DNA from: Prinia subflava
Taxonomy: Eukaryota > Chordata > Aves > Passeriformes > Cisticolidae
Assembly (NCBI RefSeq): GCF_021018805.1
Contig: NC_086258.1
Location: forward strand, 21,172,692-21,236,691
DNA length: 64,000 nt
Direction: 5' to 3'
A model generated the notes under the pieces. That model was not told the DNA's origin. It was given only the letters and a program-made list of their open reading frames with translations, and did not search any database. This document shows, one piece after another, positions 12,301 through 26,300 of this stretch; the stretch's first letter is position 1, and each line of letters starts with the position of its first letter. The position numbers were made by a program, and so were the translations under genes.

Positions 12301-15300
12301 GATTGTTTTGTCTGACTGAGCTGTCAGGAGAACTTGCTAACACTTAACAGGAAGTTCAGAGTTACATACGAATGCAGAATCTGGAAAATATGAAAGCTGA
12401 AACGGAAGGCATCACCAGGGCTCTGCTGAGAGCCAGGCCCTCCCTGCCCTGGGGTCCCCTGGGGTGTGAGCCTGTGCTGGGGACTGGGGAGCAGGCAGGG
12501 CAGTGCAGCCCCCACACACCTCTGCCCTGCAGGTGGATGAGCTGAAGGCCAAGCTGGCAGCCCAAGAGGTGGAGCTGAAGCAGAAGAACGAGGATGCTGA
12601 CAAGCTGATCCAGGTGGTGGGAGTGGAGACGGAGAAGGTGAGCAGGAAGAAGGCGGTGGCTGACGAGGAGGAGAGGAAGGTGGCCCTCATCACCCAGGAG
12701 GTTGAGCAGAAGCAGAAGGACTGTGAGGAGGACCTGGCCAAGGCTGAGCCTGCCCTGGCAGCTGCCCAGGCTGCTCTCAACACCCTCAACAAGGTAGGGT
12801 GAGGATTCCCAGTGTTTTTCCTCTGCCCCCGGGGAGAGGGGCTGTGTCATCTGATGGCCCAAGTTCTGGGCATTGTATTCTCCATCTTCCTCCCTGCTCG
12901 TGCTTAAGTGCTTAAAAAGAGACTGCCACTGCAGATGGCACTGAGTGCCATGGTTTAGTTGACAAGGTGGTGTTTGGTCACAGATTGGATGTGATGATCT
13001 CAAAGGTCTTTTCCAGCTGGGTTAGTTCTGTGATTCTGGGGTTCCTGGTGGAACTTGGAGCATCCACAAGGCTGCATCATGTTCCCCTTCTCTCACTACC
13101 ATTCCAAGGAGAGGAGCAGGCAAAGCTGGTCCAAAGGAAGATGCCACTGGGAAAACGTGTTCAGGAGATAAACATTGCTCTGATTGCAAGAGATTGGTTT
13201 TGGGAGGACATTTTGTGCCTTGGAAGGTTTGTCCTTCTAGGGTGCTCCAGGGGTTTCCGTTCGATGTGGCCCTCAGTGCTTGGTTTAGTTGATGATGAGG
13301 TGTTGGGTCACAGGTTGGACTCGATGATCTCAAAGGTCTTTTCCTGCCTGGTTCATTGTGTGGTCCTGTGGTGTGCCTGAGAGATGGACCTGCAGTTTGT
13401 TTTGGTCTGCAGTTCATGCAGTGTCCTGGGGCAGCAGCCTCGCACTGCACACAGCTGGAAAACCCCAACCACAGCAGGGCCTCAAAGCATGGCTCAATCC
13501 TAGCCCTGCTGGGGGACAGGAAAGCACCTTGGAGCCATCCAGAATGGGGATTCTGTTGGATTAGCTTTTGGGGAGGAGGTGGCTTTGCTGCAGGCACCTG
13601 TGCTCTGGATTTCCTTTGTGGGAGGGAGAGGACTGTGCAAAAAGAAAATGTTTGTCTCTCCATTAGTTCCAGGTTTGTGCTGGAGCTGTAGAATCTCTCA
13701 TTAGGCAAAGATGGGGGAAATGCTGAGATTTTCTCCAGGGAACTGTAAAGCAGCAGTAGCAGAGCAGTGGAAGCTGAGGTCTCCTTTACCTGCTGACTGG
13801 AGATGTATCAGAGAGCCCGACCTGCTCGCTGACATGAATAATCAACAATGTTTATGTGTGTTTGCACAGTTTCTACCCAATTATCTCAGCCATCTTCCTT
13901 GGGCTGCAGGGTTATATGCAACACTAACAAGGAACACAGTGAGAAAAGCTGTTGAGTAGAATTCAATAATAAATCCATATAGTCAGTGAGGATGTGGATA
14001 CCTGGACTTTCCTGTGATGGTGTCACATGCCAGTGCAAAAGCAGAGCAGCCATGGCCACTGGGACATGCCCAGGCTGTTTCCTCCTCATTGGGTGCACTT
14101 TGAACCCACCTTGATTTCTCTGTTTGTGCAGGGAGGATTACTCTCCTGATGCTTTAAATAAAACCTCCTAGTGCTCTCAGCTCTCAGGAGAGCTGGCCCT
14201 GCTCAGCCTTGCCAGGGTTAATTCTCTCTGTGGTCCTGACAGTTTAAATTTTCCTTTTCCCTTTTTTTTTTTTTTCTCGTGTGAGCCAAGAAATGGCCGT
14301 GGGCTGGCTCAGCCTGGCTTTGGCTGTGTAAGTGGGACCTGCTGCAGCCCCTCTGTCCCCTGCTGTACTACCTTTTGCAGGAGCTGGTGGCAGTGAGAGT
14401 GACTGAAACAAACTGAGAGGCTATTTAAAGTGTTTTGGAGAGATAAGTCTATACATATATGAGATAATTACATATATGTGGATGACAATTAAGGTAATTG
14501 TTATATGGCCAATGATGAATGGCATGTGGGTTGTGACAGACCCAGTGCAGTGCACCTGCAAAATAAAAATCTGCAAAGCCAGGTGTGATAGTGAGTTTGA
14601 GAACTTGGGAAATCAGGTTAGAGATAAAAATGCCCTTTTGGCTCCTGCAGTGCAGTTTGGCTGCTTGCCCTGTGAGGATGCCTGGGCTTTCTCAGCAGCT
14701 GCATTCCCTGAACCCTGAGGGCTGCAGGATGTGGGAACCACAGGATGGCTTTGGCATTGGCATCTCAGCTTGGGTAGGAGGGAGCATGAAGGGAAGCTTT
14801 GAAGGTTGTCTGAGGGCCTGAGTGTTATTTCTGTATGTTTCCTTCTCATTTATCCCACTCTTCTGAGAGGGTATAAAAGCTCCTCCTCCCCCAGGAGCCT
14901 GGGGAGGAGCAGTGTGCTGTGCTGGTCGCAGGTGGGATGCCAGGAGCAGGGAGTGGAGCAGGTGTGCTGCAAACAGCAGAGCAGCGATCTGAGGGCAGCA
15001 CTGCTGGGGCTGAGAGGAGCCCAATTTATCAGATTGATAGCCTGGGAGCCTGACTCTATTAGTGGCAGAGTGAAAAGAAAGCCCATTCATTTTTATCTAA
15101 CAAGCTTGTTTTCCCCTTTTCAGACCAATCTGACGGAGCTGAGGTCCTTTGGGTCACCTCCTGCTGCTGTCAGCAACGTCACCGCGGCCGTGATGGTGCT
15201 GATGGCCCCGGGAGGGAAGATCCCCAAGGACAGGAGCTGGAAAGCAGCCAAAGTGGCCATGGCAAGGGTAGACGGCTTCCTGGACTCCTTGATCAAGTTC

Positions 15301-17277
15301 AACAAGGAGAACATCCATGAGAACTGCCTCAAAGCCCTCCAGCCCTATTTGCAAGACCCTAAGTTCAACCCCGAGTTCGTGGCCACCAAGTCCTCGGCGG
15401 CGGCCGGGCTGTGCTCGTGGGTGCTGAACATTGCGCGCTTCCACCGCGTCTTCTGCGAGGTGCAGCCCAAGAGGCAGGCTCTGGACAGGGCCAACGCTGA
15501 GCTGGCAGCAGCCCAGGACAAGCTGGCCACTGTCAAGGCCAAAATCGCCGTGAGTGCCCTTGGGAGAACCCATCCTGCTTGTCCCTGCCTGGGGGGAGCC
15601 CTCTCCTTTGGGCAGAGCTGCTGCTCAGTTCTTGTGCTCCGAAGGTTTGGGGGCTGTAGGGTTTCCTCTCCCTCCTGATGCTCTGACAGCTCTGAAATCC
15701 AGCCCTGGGCTGGGCTGAGCCCCCAGCATGAGCAGCAGGGAGGAGAGGGGGGGATTCTGCCCCTCTGCCCCTGTGCTCAGGTGAGAGCCCACCTGCAGAG
15801 CTGCCCCAGCCCCGGGGCCAGCACAGGCAGGACCTAGAGCTGCTGTAGAGAGCCCAGAGGAGGCCATGGAGATGCTCCAAGGGCTGGAGCCCCTCTGGAG
15901 CCAGGCTGGGAGAGCTGGGGGTGCTCACCTGGAGAAGAGAAGGCTCCAGGGAGAGCTCAGAGCCCCTTCCAGGGCCTAAAGGGGCTCCAGGAGAGTTGGA
16001 GAGGGACTGGGAGCAAGGGAGGGAGGGACAGGACACAGAGAATGGCTTCAAAGGGAAAGAGATGAAATTTAGGTTAGTCAAAGGGAAGGAATTATTCTCT
16101 GTAAGAGCGGGGAGGGGCTGGGATGGATTCCCAGAGCAGCTGTGGCTGCCCCTGGATCCCTGGCAGTGCCCAAGGCCAGGTTGGACAGGGCTTGGAGCAG
16201 CCTGGGACAGTGGAAGGTGTCCCTGTCATGGCAGGGGTTGGGATGGGATGGTCTTTAAAATCCCTTCCAACCCAAACCATTCTGTGATTCTGTGACAGAA
16301 TATTACTGCTTTCTAAATGCCCTCTGTTCTTCTCCAGCCTTGCTTGCACCCAAAGAGGAAGGCTAAATATGAATCCTTGTTATTCCCACCTACTTTGGGA
16401 ATATCCTTGTTATTCCCACCTAATTTTTTGAGTGTAATTTACCTCTTTTCCCGGGTCCTCAGAAAACTCATTGTCTCAAACCAGTGTGTTCCCAGTGTGC
16501 TGCACAGGGCAGGGGATGGGAACTGGAGGCTGATTCAGTGCTGGGAGCACAGAGCTGGGCTGGCTGCACACTCAGTCCCTGCTCTTGCAGGATGACAACT
16601 GCTCTTGCAGGAGCCTCATTTGTCACGGCACAGCTCCCTGGCAGCACATCTTGGATGTTATTTGGGTTTTTGCTACTTAAAAAAAAATTTTAAAATCCCT
16701 GAATAGAAGAAATTACAGCATGATTAAAAGTGCATTTCCACAGAGTGTAGAGTGAGGCCTTTATCATTTTCCTTCAGAAAATTATCTCTATGTAAAAACA
16801 CATCCTGCTTTATCCTGCTTTTCTCCCTGCTCCCTCCCAGCACGATGCCTGCTAAGAACAGGGTGTGGGGAGCAGCTGCTCCAGAACCTGCCTGGTTTTA
16901 GGGTGTTCTGAGGTCTCTCTTTGGGAGTGGGATCCCCTCCATGACTGGACTGGGCAGGGTTCCAGTGAGTGAGGGCCCCCTGCTCCCCTTACCCCTTCCA
17001 CCAGCACCACACCCTGTTAGAAAACACATCACTCTTTTGATGTTTTGAAGGGTTTATCATTCTTAATATGCTTACTACACTTTTTAACTAAAAATACAAG
17101 AAAACTGCGCTGAACTCTCCGGTCACCCCTTCCTGCTGCAGATGAAAGGAGGCACCTGAAGCAGAGATGGATTTAAAGGGCTTTGGTGTCTAATTCTCCT
17201 ACCTCAGATGTACCATACAGTGCTGGGGAACTTTTTCATCCCTTTATGCTGCTCTTTTCCAAAGCTTTTTATGCCTG

Positions 17278-17308
<31 letters not shown>

Positions 17309-20300
17309 CCAAAGGAGTGGGATTTTGTTAAAGAAAATTGCAGTCTTTGGGGAGATTACTGGCACTCCTCTGTCATGCTCTTACAAAACTGCCTGGTTTA
17401 GGGGCCTTCTCCTCTCTGCCGATGGAGAGTGATGCAGGGTAGCGTGGGATGGATGTGAAGGTATATCCTTACTTATCTGGGATATCTTGGAGAGCTTCAC
17501 TGCTCTGTGCTGATTCATACCTGCTCACAGCTGGGCCCCAAGCTGTCTCATACTCATTTTTATTAATAAATGAGAAAATTCCCATTGTTCAAAAGGTTAA
17601 GGACTTTCTGTCTTCTTTGCCTGCCTGGGAATTGTGTGCTCAGCACCTGGGGCTGGTGGAGGTAGGAGTGAGAGGTGTGTCCACAGCTGCACACAGCTGT
17701 ATTTGTGTGCCCCTGGTGGGGTCTTGCAGGCCTGCTCTGTCCTGCAGACCAGATATATGCATATATTCTATAGAAACTCAATTATCAGATCATGCTTTTA
17801 TAGTGGGATATGATATATATGAGCCTTTGTAGGGTGATAGATCCACAGGCACACAGGGACAGAATCTTTTTGTCTTATTGTTCCAAGGCAGGTCAAGGAG
17901 AGACTGCATTGTGTGATGCCAGCATCCAGGAGAGCTGCAGAGATCTCTCATATAATCCTTTTTCATTTTTGGGGTTGTTTCTAGTGCGTAGCTCAGTGTT
18001 AAAGTGATTTACAAGCAGTTTAGCCTTAAGCAGTCTGCATTGGGTGCAGATAAAATCAATTATTACTTCTCTTATCAGAAGTGAAATGCTCCAAGTGCTT
18101 GTGGGCGCTGTTGGTTTGGTTTAGATCCGAGTGTGAACAGCTCTGTCCAAGCAAAGGGCTCTCTAGCTTTTTTCTGCAGGTGCTTTGGCCTCTTCCTGCC
18201 CCTCCCAGCCCTATGACCTGCAGGGGACATGGCCTCACCTCCCTGGGGGCTCCTGGGCAGCTCTCAGAGCAGAACCATTCAATTCCCTTGTTAGATTCCT
18301 TGCTGGAAACAGTGTGAGGGCGTGGTTTGGAGATGGTTCAGGCAGAGCTCCAGGAGCCCCTTGGGGATTTGAGCATGACTTGGGGAATCAGCAGAGCCTC
18401 AAGGACTGGTAGGAGACAAAGGGCTGTAGCATCAGGAAATACCAGATTTGGGTTCCTCAGCTGCCTGCTTGTTGCTCAGCCATAGCACTCAGTCATCAGG
18501 GCTCAGCCAGAAGCCCCAAGTAAATTAATGTTCTGTGTCCTTTGCCTCTGCCTGTGCTGAGGGTGTGAGTTCCAAGCAATGGCACAGCCTAACCCGCTCT
18601 GTGCTGGCTCCTGGTGCCAGCCCTGGGTGTCTGAACTGGGCTGGAGCTTGGCCAGCTCCGGACAAGGGTTTGCCTCAGGATCACAGGATCCCAGACTGGT
18701 GTGGGCTGGAAGGAATCACAAAGCCCACCCAGTGCCACCCTTGCCATGGCAGGGACACCTCCCACTGTCCCAGGCTGCTTCAAGCCCCAATGTCCAACCT
18801 GGACTTGGACACTTCCAGGGATCCAGGGGCAGCCACAGCTGCTCTGGGCACCCTGTGCCAGGGACTCCTGACCCTCCCAGCCAGGAATTCCTTCCCAATA
18901 TCCCATCCATTCCTACCCTCTGTGTCCTGTCCCTCCATCCCTCGTCCCAAGTCCCTCTCCAGCTCTCCTGGACACCTTCAGGCCCTGGAAGGGGCTCTGA
19001 GCTCTCCCTGAAGCCTTCTCTTCTCCAGGTTGGACACTTCCAGCTCTCTCAGTCTCCAGAACAGAGGGGTCCAGCCCTTGGAGTTTCTTCATGGCCTTTT
19101 GGAGTCCTCCAACAGCTCCACATCCTTCCTGAGCTGTTAAGCACGTGCTGTTCCTGACTTCCTCCTGTTTTTCACCCTCAGTGCCTCAACGAGAACCTGG
19201 GCAAGCTCACGGCCAGGTTTGAGAAGGCCACGTCAGACAAAATCAAGTGTCAGCAGGAAGCAGAAGCCACAGCCTGCACCATCACCCTCGCCAACCGCCT
19301 GGTGAGTGCCAGCAAGGACAGCTCTGGTGGCACCAGAGGGAGGGACCGGGGCTGGGCTGGGCCCTGTGCACACAGCACCTTCCGTCTGTCTTGGTTTGGA
19401 AAGAGGGGTGTCTGCTAAGGAGGGCAGGAGCCTCCCTTGAAATGGAATATATAACCTCCCTCCCTCAAATTATAATTTTGAAATTAAGGGGCCCTCTGGC
19501 AAAGATAAGGGAATAGGAATAACAGTTCTTTACTAGGGAAATTAAACTAAAAATGCAGTAGTACAAAAAAAACCCAAAAAACCCCACTTACAGAGTCAGA
19601 ATACAACCTGACACCCTGTTGGTCAGGCTGTTGGGAGCAGTCCAATCAAGTCCTCCTGGTGTGACAAATATGATTCTGTTGGAGCAGAAATGATCCTGTA
19701 GAAGGATTCAGAGGTGATGAGATGGACCCAGCCTTCATCTGGGAATGCAGTGCACACAGGCTGTGCTGTGTTCTGATTCTCAGGTTTTATCCAGGTGGGA
19801 ATGCTGGGCTCCTCCCCTGGGTGGAGCATCTCCCATGGATGATGGAATTGTATCAGCCCTGCAGTGAGCCTGGATGGCCCATGGACAGCAGATATCCCCT
19901 GGAGAGAGGATGGGTCCTGGAAGGGATAAAGAACACAGGCCCCAGCTGGTTTTAACTTTTGGTTACATCCACATTGCAACCCATGACACCACCCTCTTGT
20001 GTTTTTGGATAAGTTTCCTGCACTGCAGCAGATTTCAGCAGTGAAAATGCTTTTGCAGTGGTTGTTTCCATGCATTAGGGCAGCTCTGCTGGTTAAAGTG
20101 CCTGTCTCTGCTGCCATCACAACTCTGACCTCTTTCTTGGGGCTTAAATGTGTGAGCAGGTGCTGATGGGCCAAAACGATGTGGGTCAAAAATGGTATCA
20201 TAAAAACAAAGGTGTGAATTGCCTGTAGCTTTTCAGGTTCTGAAATGACAAGGATTAGACTGAAAAGCTTTCTAAAAGCCTCACTCTCCTCCACATTAGA

Positions 20301-23300
20301 ATACAAAGGTATTTAGAGAGGGGCTTACAAGGAACTGGAGAGAGATTTTGCATCGGAATCTGTTGTGACAGCACAAAGGAGAGTGGGTTCAGACTGAAAG
20401 AGGGGAAATTCAGTTTAGATATAAAGAAGAAATCGTTCCCTGTGAGATGGGCAGGCCCTGGCACAGGGTGCCCAGAGCAGCTGTGGCTGCCCCTGGATCC
20501 CTGGCAGTGCCCAAGGCCAGGTTGGACAGGGCTTGGAGCAGCCTGGGACAGTGGGAGGTGTCCCTGACCATGGCTGGGGTGGCACTGGATGGGATTTGAG
20601 GTCCCTTCCACCCCATGCATCCCATGGTTCTGTGATTCTAAGTCTCCACATCCCAGGCCATGCTGGTTACATCTCTTCCCCACCCCATGACATGGGAACA
20701 GCTCTCAGTCTCAACAATTCTGTGACTTTATACTGTCAGGAATTCATCATTTCTGCAGTGTAGGCAAGGAGCATCCCAAGTTCCTGCTGTGCCCTGCATG
20801 CCATCTCCTGTGTCATCCTGGCTTTGATCTAGGAATAGCACCTGACAGCCCCCTCTGATTTGCAGCTCATTTGACATTCAAGGTGTGTCCCTGGTGTGGC
20901 TGTGGGTAAAAATGAGTTCTCAGACTTTGAAACAAACTCGTCTGAGGTTGTATAAAGAATGCAACTGAGCATGGAGAGCGATGCTTTGGATTGACAAATG
21001 AACCTGGGGGAGTGAGGCAATCCTGGCTCTCACAGTGCCAGACTGGCATCTCATGAACTTCAGGTGGCCTCAGGAAGATGCTCCAGGACCCAAGGGACAG
21101 GGTCTGTGCACCAGGAAGGGAGGCTGGCTGATGAATGGTGTTTGTGAGGGGGTGTGTGCTAATGCAGAGGAGGAAATTTAGTGATGACAAATGCTAAATA
21201 ACGTGTGCAGGGAAAACAAACTGTAATCATGCAGTTACATGGATAGGGTCTAATTGCACTATTATCACTCACAGAAGAGCTCTTGGAGTTGTTGCAGAGA
21301 GTTCTCAGGAACAGCAGCATGGCACTTGACAGGAGGGAGTAAAGACAAATTGAATATTACTAATTGGTAGAAAAAATCTCAGGAAACAGAAGTTCAGCGT
21401 CATTGTATTGGGTCTGTCAGTGCCCACATCCCACATGTGGTCACTCTGTCTAAGCAGGCTGTGGGCAGCCTGGAAAAGCTACAACAAAGTATGTAACCAC
21501 TTCCATATGAGAAAAAGGGAATGGATTAGGGCTCTTCTTTTTGGAAAAGGTGTAGAGGGGATGGCTGTGACAGAAGCCTCAAAAATCATGACTGATGTGC
21601 AGAAGGTGTTTGAGGAATGGTTGTTCACTCTCTGTCATTATCAAAGAGCCAAGGGTAATCCAAGGAGGAGCTTTTAATTTGCCTCTTGCTAAATAAAAAG
21701 AATTCCAATGACTTCTACAATCTGAGGTGGGAGACACCTGGGATGTCTTGAATGTATTAAAAGTGGCAGTAGTGTATGATCCAAGCAAGGAGAAGAAAAG
21801 ACCTCCAGGACCTAAAGAGACAAAAAATAACCTGAAAAAATTAATTAGGAGTATGGAAGCACCTCCGAGTACCAGAAAAATCAGATCAATAAAGACTTCT
21901 TGGTCTTAGTGGGGCTGTGGGATTAATAGGGGAGTTGACCTCAAGGAGACTGGAGGGAAGACCTATGGATGCTTTATCTATAAAAACTACAAAGGAAAGA
22001 TGGAAGAACTGGACTCTGCCCTGTAACTGGACTTGAGATGAAGAGAAATTTATGTATAGTCCTTAAAAGAGACCAATAACCTAAAAGCAGTGCTCTGCTT
22101 CTTTTTCAAGAAGTGGGCTAAGATGAGATATGTGGGCTGAGACCAGGGCCTGTCCAGCTCCAGCTGGACTCCAGCAAATGTCCAGAAGAGAAGGAGCAGG
22201 GGAGGTATAGCCTGTGCTGCCTGATCCTTGATGATTTCCAGCCTTCATTCCAGTGCAAGGAGTATGACTTTCCATGAAAAGAAAAAATTCCAAGACTGAG
22301 AACATCAAACTGGGAATTCCCCCACACAAAGAGGCAGTGTTGCTGTAGATGAGATAACTGCAGGGTCTAGACATGGGAACCACAGGACTGGGATGAAGCT
22401 CAGTGATGCAAGATGCAGACCTGTTCCTATGGGTTGAGAACAGATTGTTCACCTCTAAACCAGGAGCCCAATGCAGCAGCCAGTGAGGCTAGGATGTGCT
22501 GGGTCAGGCTTTGCCCTACACATTGTGCAGCCCTAGGAAAGGCAGCTGTGGTCCTAATCCTATCATGAGAATCTTTCTAGCAATGCTAAAGGGACATCAG
22601 CACAGTCTGAGGCCAGCAGAAGGCACTGGGGAACCTCTGCAGCTCTGTGAGGAGGGTGGTGGCTCAGCTGGGGTAGACTGAGGGACAGCTCTGAGGTCAG
22701 GTGGAGCAAAGAAAATCTGAGTCTTCTCTTTCTGCTCCTGGCAGGGGTCAGGCTTCCCAGAGGCAGTTTTCCCTGATCCAAAGGGGCAGTTTTGGCAGGG
22801 CAGAAAAGCTGTCGGAGATATTTTTGCAGGTGTCTGTTAGTTTTTGTGCTCATCAGAATAAATTGCCCAGAGCAGCTGTGGCTGCCCCTGGATCCCTGGC
22901 AGTGCCCAAGGCCAGGTTGGATAGGGCTTGGAGCAGCCTGGCGCAGTGGGAGGTGTCCCTGCCATGGCAGGGGTGGCACTGGATGACCTTTAAGGTTTCT
23001 TCCCACCCAAAGCAGCGTGTGATTGTGTGATTCCATGAATCAGAAATGAGCTGGTGTGTAGGAGGCCGCACGGCTCCGCAGTGATGATGTCAACTGTCTG
23101 TAAAGAATTGTAAAAACGATCCCAAGTGACAGAGGGATGAAACACCAGGCAGATAAATGTAATGTAAAGTACATTGGAGAAATGAGGTTTCACTTCACAT
23201 GCCCTGTAAGTGACGCTGAGCTGATTGTTATCACTCAGGAATGAAAGGATGGAGTTAAGAGTGCTGTGAGCTCTGTGCTCCCAGAAGCAAAAAGCCCTCA

Positions 23301-26300
23301 CCAAACCCAAAGCCCATCTGAAACCGGATATTAGGGTTTATTAGGAAAAGAAGGGAGAACAAAACAGAAAAATCCCCATCTTGCTCTATGAATACCTTCT
23401 AAATAAATTTTGAATGTGCAGCGTTACCGCCGCCCCCTCTGCTGCACCTCAAAGGCTGGAGGAGAATGGGAAATGGTGCAGAGACAGCAACAATAAAGGA
23501 AACCAGATAATAAAGATTGCATCACTCAGTGCAGATAAAGATTGCAAGGAAAATCAAAAGGCTGCTTCTGTGTGAGGAATTATTGAAGAGGCTAAAGCTC
23601 TTCAACCTGAAAAGAAGATAGCAGAGGGGTACTGAGGGCTTGGAGTGCTGAGTGGTGCAGAGAAGCTGGTGCCAGCAGGATTGTTCCCTGGTTTTGCACT
23701 GGACGAATGTTTCAGCAATTGAAAAGTTCAGGCAGCACATCAAAGGATGTACTTTTGTACAGAAAGCTCAGCTGAACTGTGGGTCTCCTGCCCACGGGAT
23801 GCTGTAGGTGCCAAAAGTTGGGTTGATACCCACAGCAGCTTAGGCTGGGTTGTGAAGTCAAAACTCCTCAGTGGCTGTTAAGCACAGGGATATAAGCTCT
23901 GGGTCAGAAGGTCCTGGAGCCTGCAGCTGTGGGAAGCTGGAGCTGTGTCCAGAGCTGGGCTCGTGTGTGCAGCATTTCTAGGACAAGGGCTGCTGTCAGC
24001 TGCAGGAGGTGGCCCGAGGTGAATGAGCAGGAGAAGGAGCTCTTGGTGTGCCCTGCTGAGCTGGGCCTGTGCTGGGGGACTCAGAGGAGAACCCAGGAAG
24101 GTCTTGGCTTGGGAGATCCTGGCTGCTTATCAGGGGATATGGAGCTGTTTGATCTGGAGTGGCTGCAGGACAGCCAACGCTGTGGAAACAGCAGCGAGTT
24201 CCTGTTGGGAATGTCAAGGTGGCTCTGGCCCTCAGGAGGCAGCTGGAATTCTGCTGGAAACAGGACCTGGTCGGGTTGGAGGGTGTGACAGTGAAATTCA
24301 GTGAGGGCCTGAAGGTGTTGCCTTCCCATCCTTGGGGATCTGTGTCTGCAGAGCAGTTTAAAGTGGCAAAACAGCCCAGTTTAGGGGAATGAGCTCTTGG
24401 AGGTGTTCCTAGGGTTTGTTACAGGCATTCCTGTCAGAGCTGGGCCTGTTTAACACTGAACAGGGGCCTGGAAAAAGGAGCCAGTGTCACATCAGTATTC
24501 CATAGTTGGAATTGCAGAAGAGAAGGATACACAGGTGTTTTTAGTGAAAATGAGAAATATGAAGAAATAACAACCATAAGTTCATGTGGACAGTGGGCTT
24601 AGGAAGGAAAATAAAAGGTGCTGGTTGGCCCTGGTGACAGAACCTGTGAGCAGAGGGGAGCTGTGCCTGCTGTGGGTGTGCCCAGAGCTGTACATCAGGA
24701 GAGTTTCTCTTTTGGCAGCAAGTGTGAATTTCATTGTAAGGTCTGGCATTCTCCATCTCAGATTCATGAGGTCAGCTCAAAACTGGGTGGTTGGGTTTTT
24801 CGGGCTTGTAAGCTGAAGGCTGCATTCCATTTGTATTTCCAATGGTACCCCAAAAAGTACTGATGGTCAAATGAGTGATCTGTGCATGTAAAGGTAATTT
24901 ATTTCATAAGGAGACACTGGACCCTCTTCAAAGCCCCAGCTGCACTGTCTGGACATTGGATGCTGATGAAAAATAAGTAGGAGGAAGCATTTTTTTGACA
25001 GAATCTGAAGGGAATTGTGATCAAAATCCCACGTACCTGGTGTGATAATAAATTGTGTGAAATACTGAAGGCTGTGGCTGTGGAGAGGAGTGCTCTGTGT
25101 GGGAGAGGGTGTAATGAGGTGGCAATCTGTGGCGTTAAGGCAATTAACAGCTGATGGGCTAAATACCTCTGCAATCATTCACTGTGAGGGTGGGGAGGCC
25201 CTGGCACAGGGTGCCCAGAGCAGCTGTGGCTGCTCCTGGATCCCTGGCAGTGTCCAAGGCTGGGTTGGATGGGGCTTGGAGCACATTGGTCTAGTGGAAG
25301 GTGTCCCTGCCCATGGCAAGGGTGGGATGAGATGAGCTTTAAGGTCCCTTCCACCCCAAACAATTCCATGATTGTATGAATGATTGATCTGACTTGGGAA
25401 TTTGCAGGTTGGGGGACTTGCCTCTGAAAATGTGAGATGGGCTGAGGCCGTGAAGGACTTCAAACAGCAGCAGAGCACCTTGTGTGGAGACGTCCTGCTG
25501 GTCACAGCCTTCGTCTCCTACCTGGGCTACTTCACCAGCAAATACCGCCAGGACCTCCTGGATGGCATCTGGAGGCCCTATTTGCACCAGCTAAAGGCAA
25601 GTCCTGGGATTGATGTGGCCATAAATCCTGGTGCTCACAGGGGATCTCTCAGGTGAGGGACATCACTGTGTCCTCACCGAGCTGGAGTGAGGATCAGGAT
25701 GTGGCCATTTACCCCTCCCTCGGGAAAATGTGGTGTTCTTGCTCTTGTTTTCTTTCCTCCATGAAAGGAAGAAAGAAAACAAGAAAATCCCAAATACAGA
25801 CCCCAGATCTGCAGTTTTGTCCATGGCCACAAAGGTGAGGGGAATATGGAGAAGGAATTTGAGCAGGCAGAGCTTGCTGCCAGCTCTCCAATAGGCTTGG
25901 AAAAACTCCAGGTGTTTTTTCATTCTGGACACAAGCTCTGGTCGTGCTGGCCGTGCCTCTCAGCTGGTTTTACCCATTTCTTGCTGTTAGGACCAGATGG
26001 AGATCATTGTGCTTGAAACTTGTTTAATATTTCACTAATTTTAGCATGTTCCTCATATAAATGGTGCCAAGAAGCTTTTAAATAAGGCCCCAGAGATGCC
26101 CAAATCAAAGGGCTGAGCAAAGCAGACAGTTCCTTGGGCTGAGAGAGCAAAAACTTCATTCTGTATTTCTTAACACTAAACCAGAAACTTAGTTGAGATG
26201 TGATTTCAAAAATGACCTAACTGTGCTTAGAAGTGTCGAGGAAGTGGCTGTGATTCTAATGGAAATCAAATGCCCATTCTGCTCAGGCACCTGGCACAGG

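Noticed and set aside
21727..21909. Lys/Pro-rich 60-codon frame as retroviral gag
   Set aside because: Too short and without a recognisable motif.
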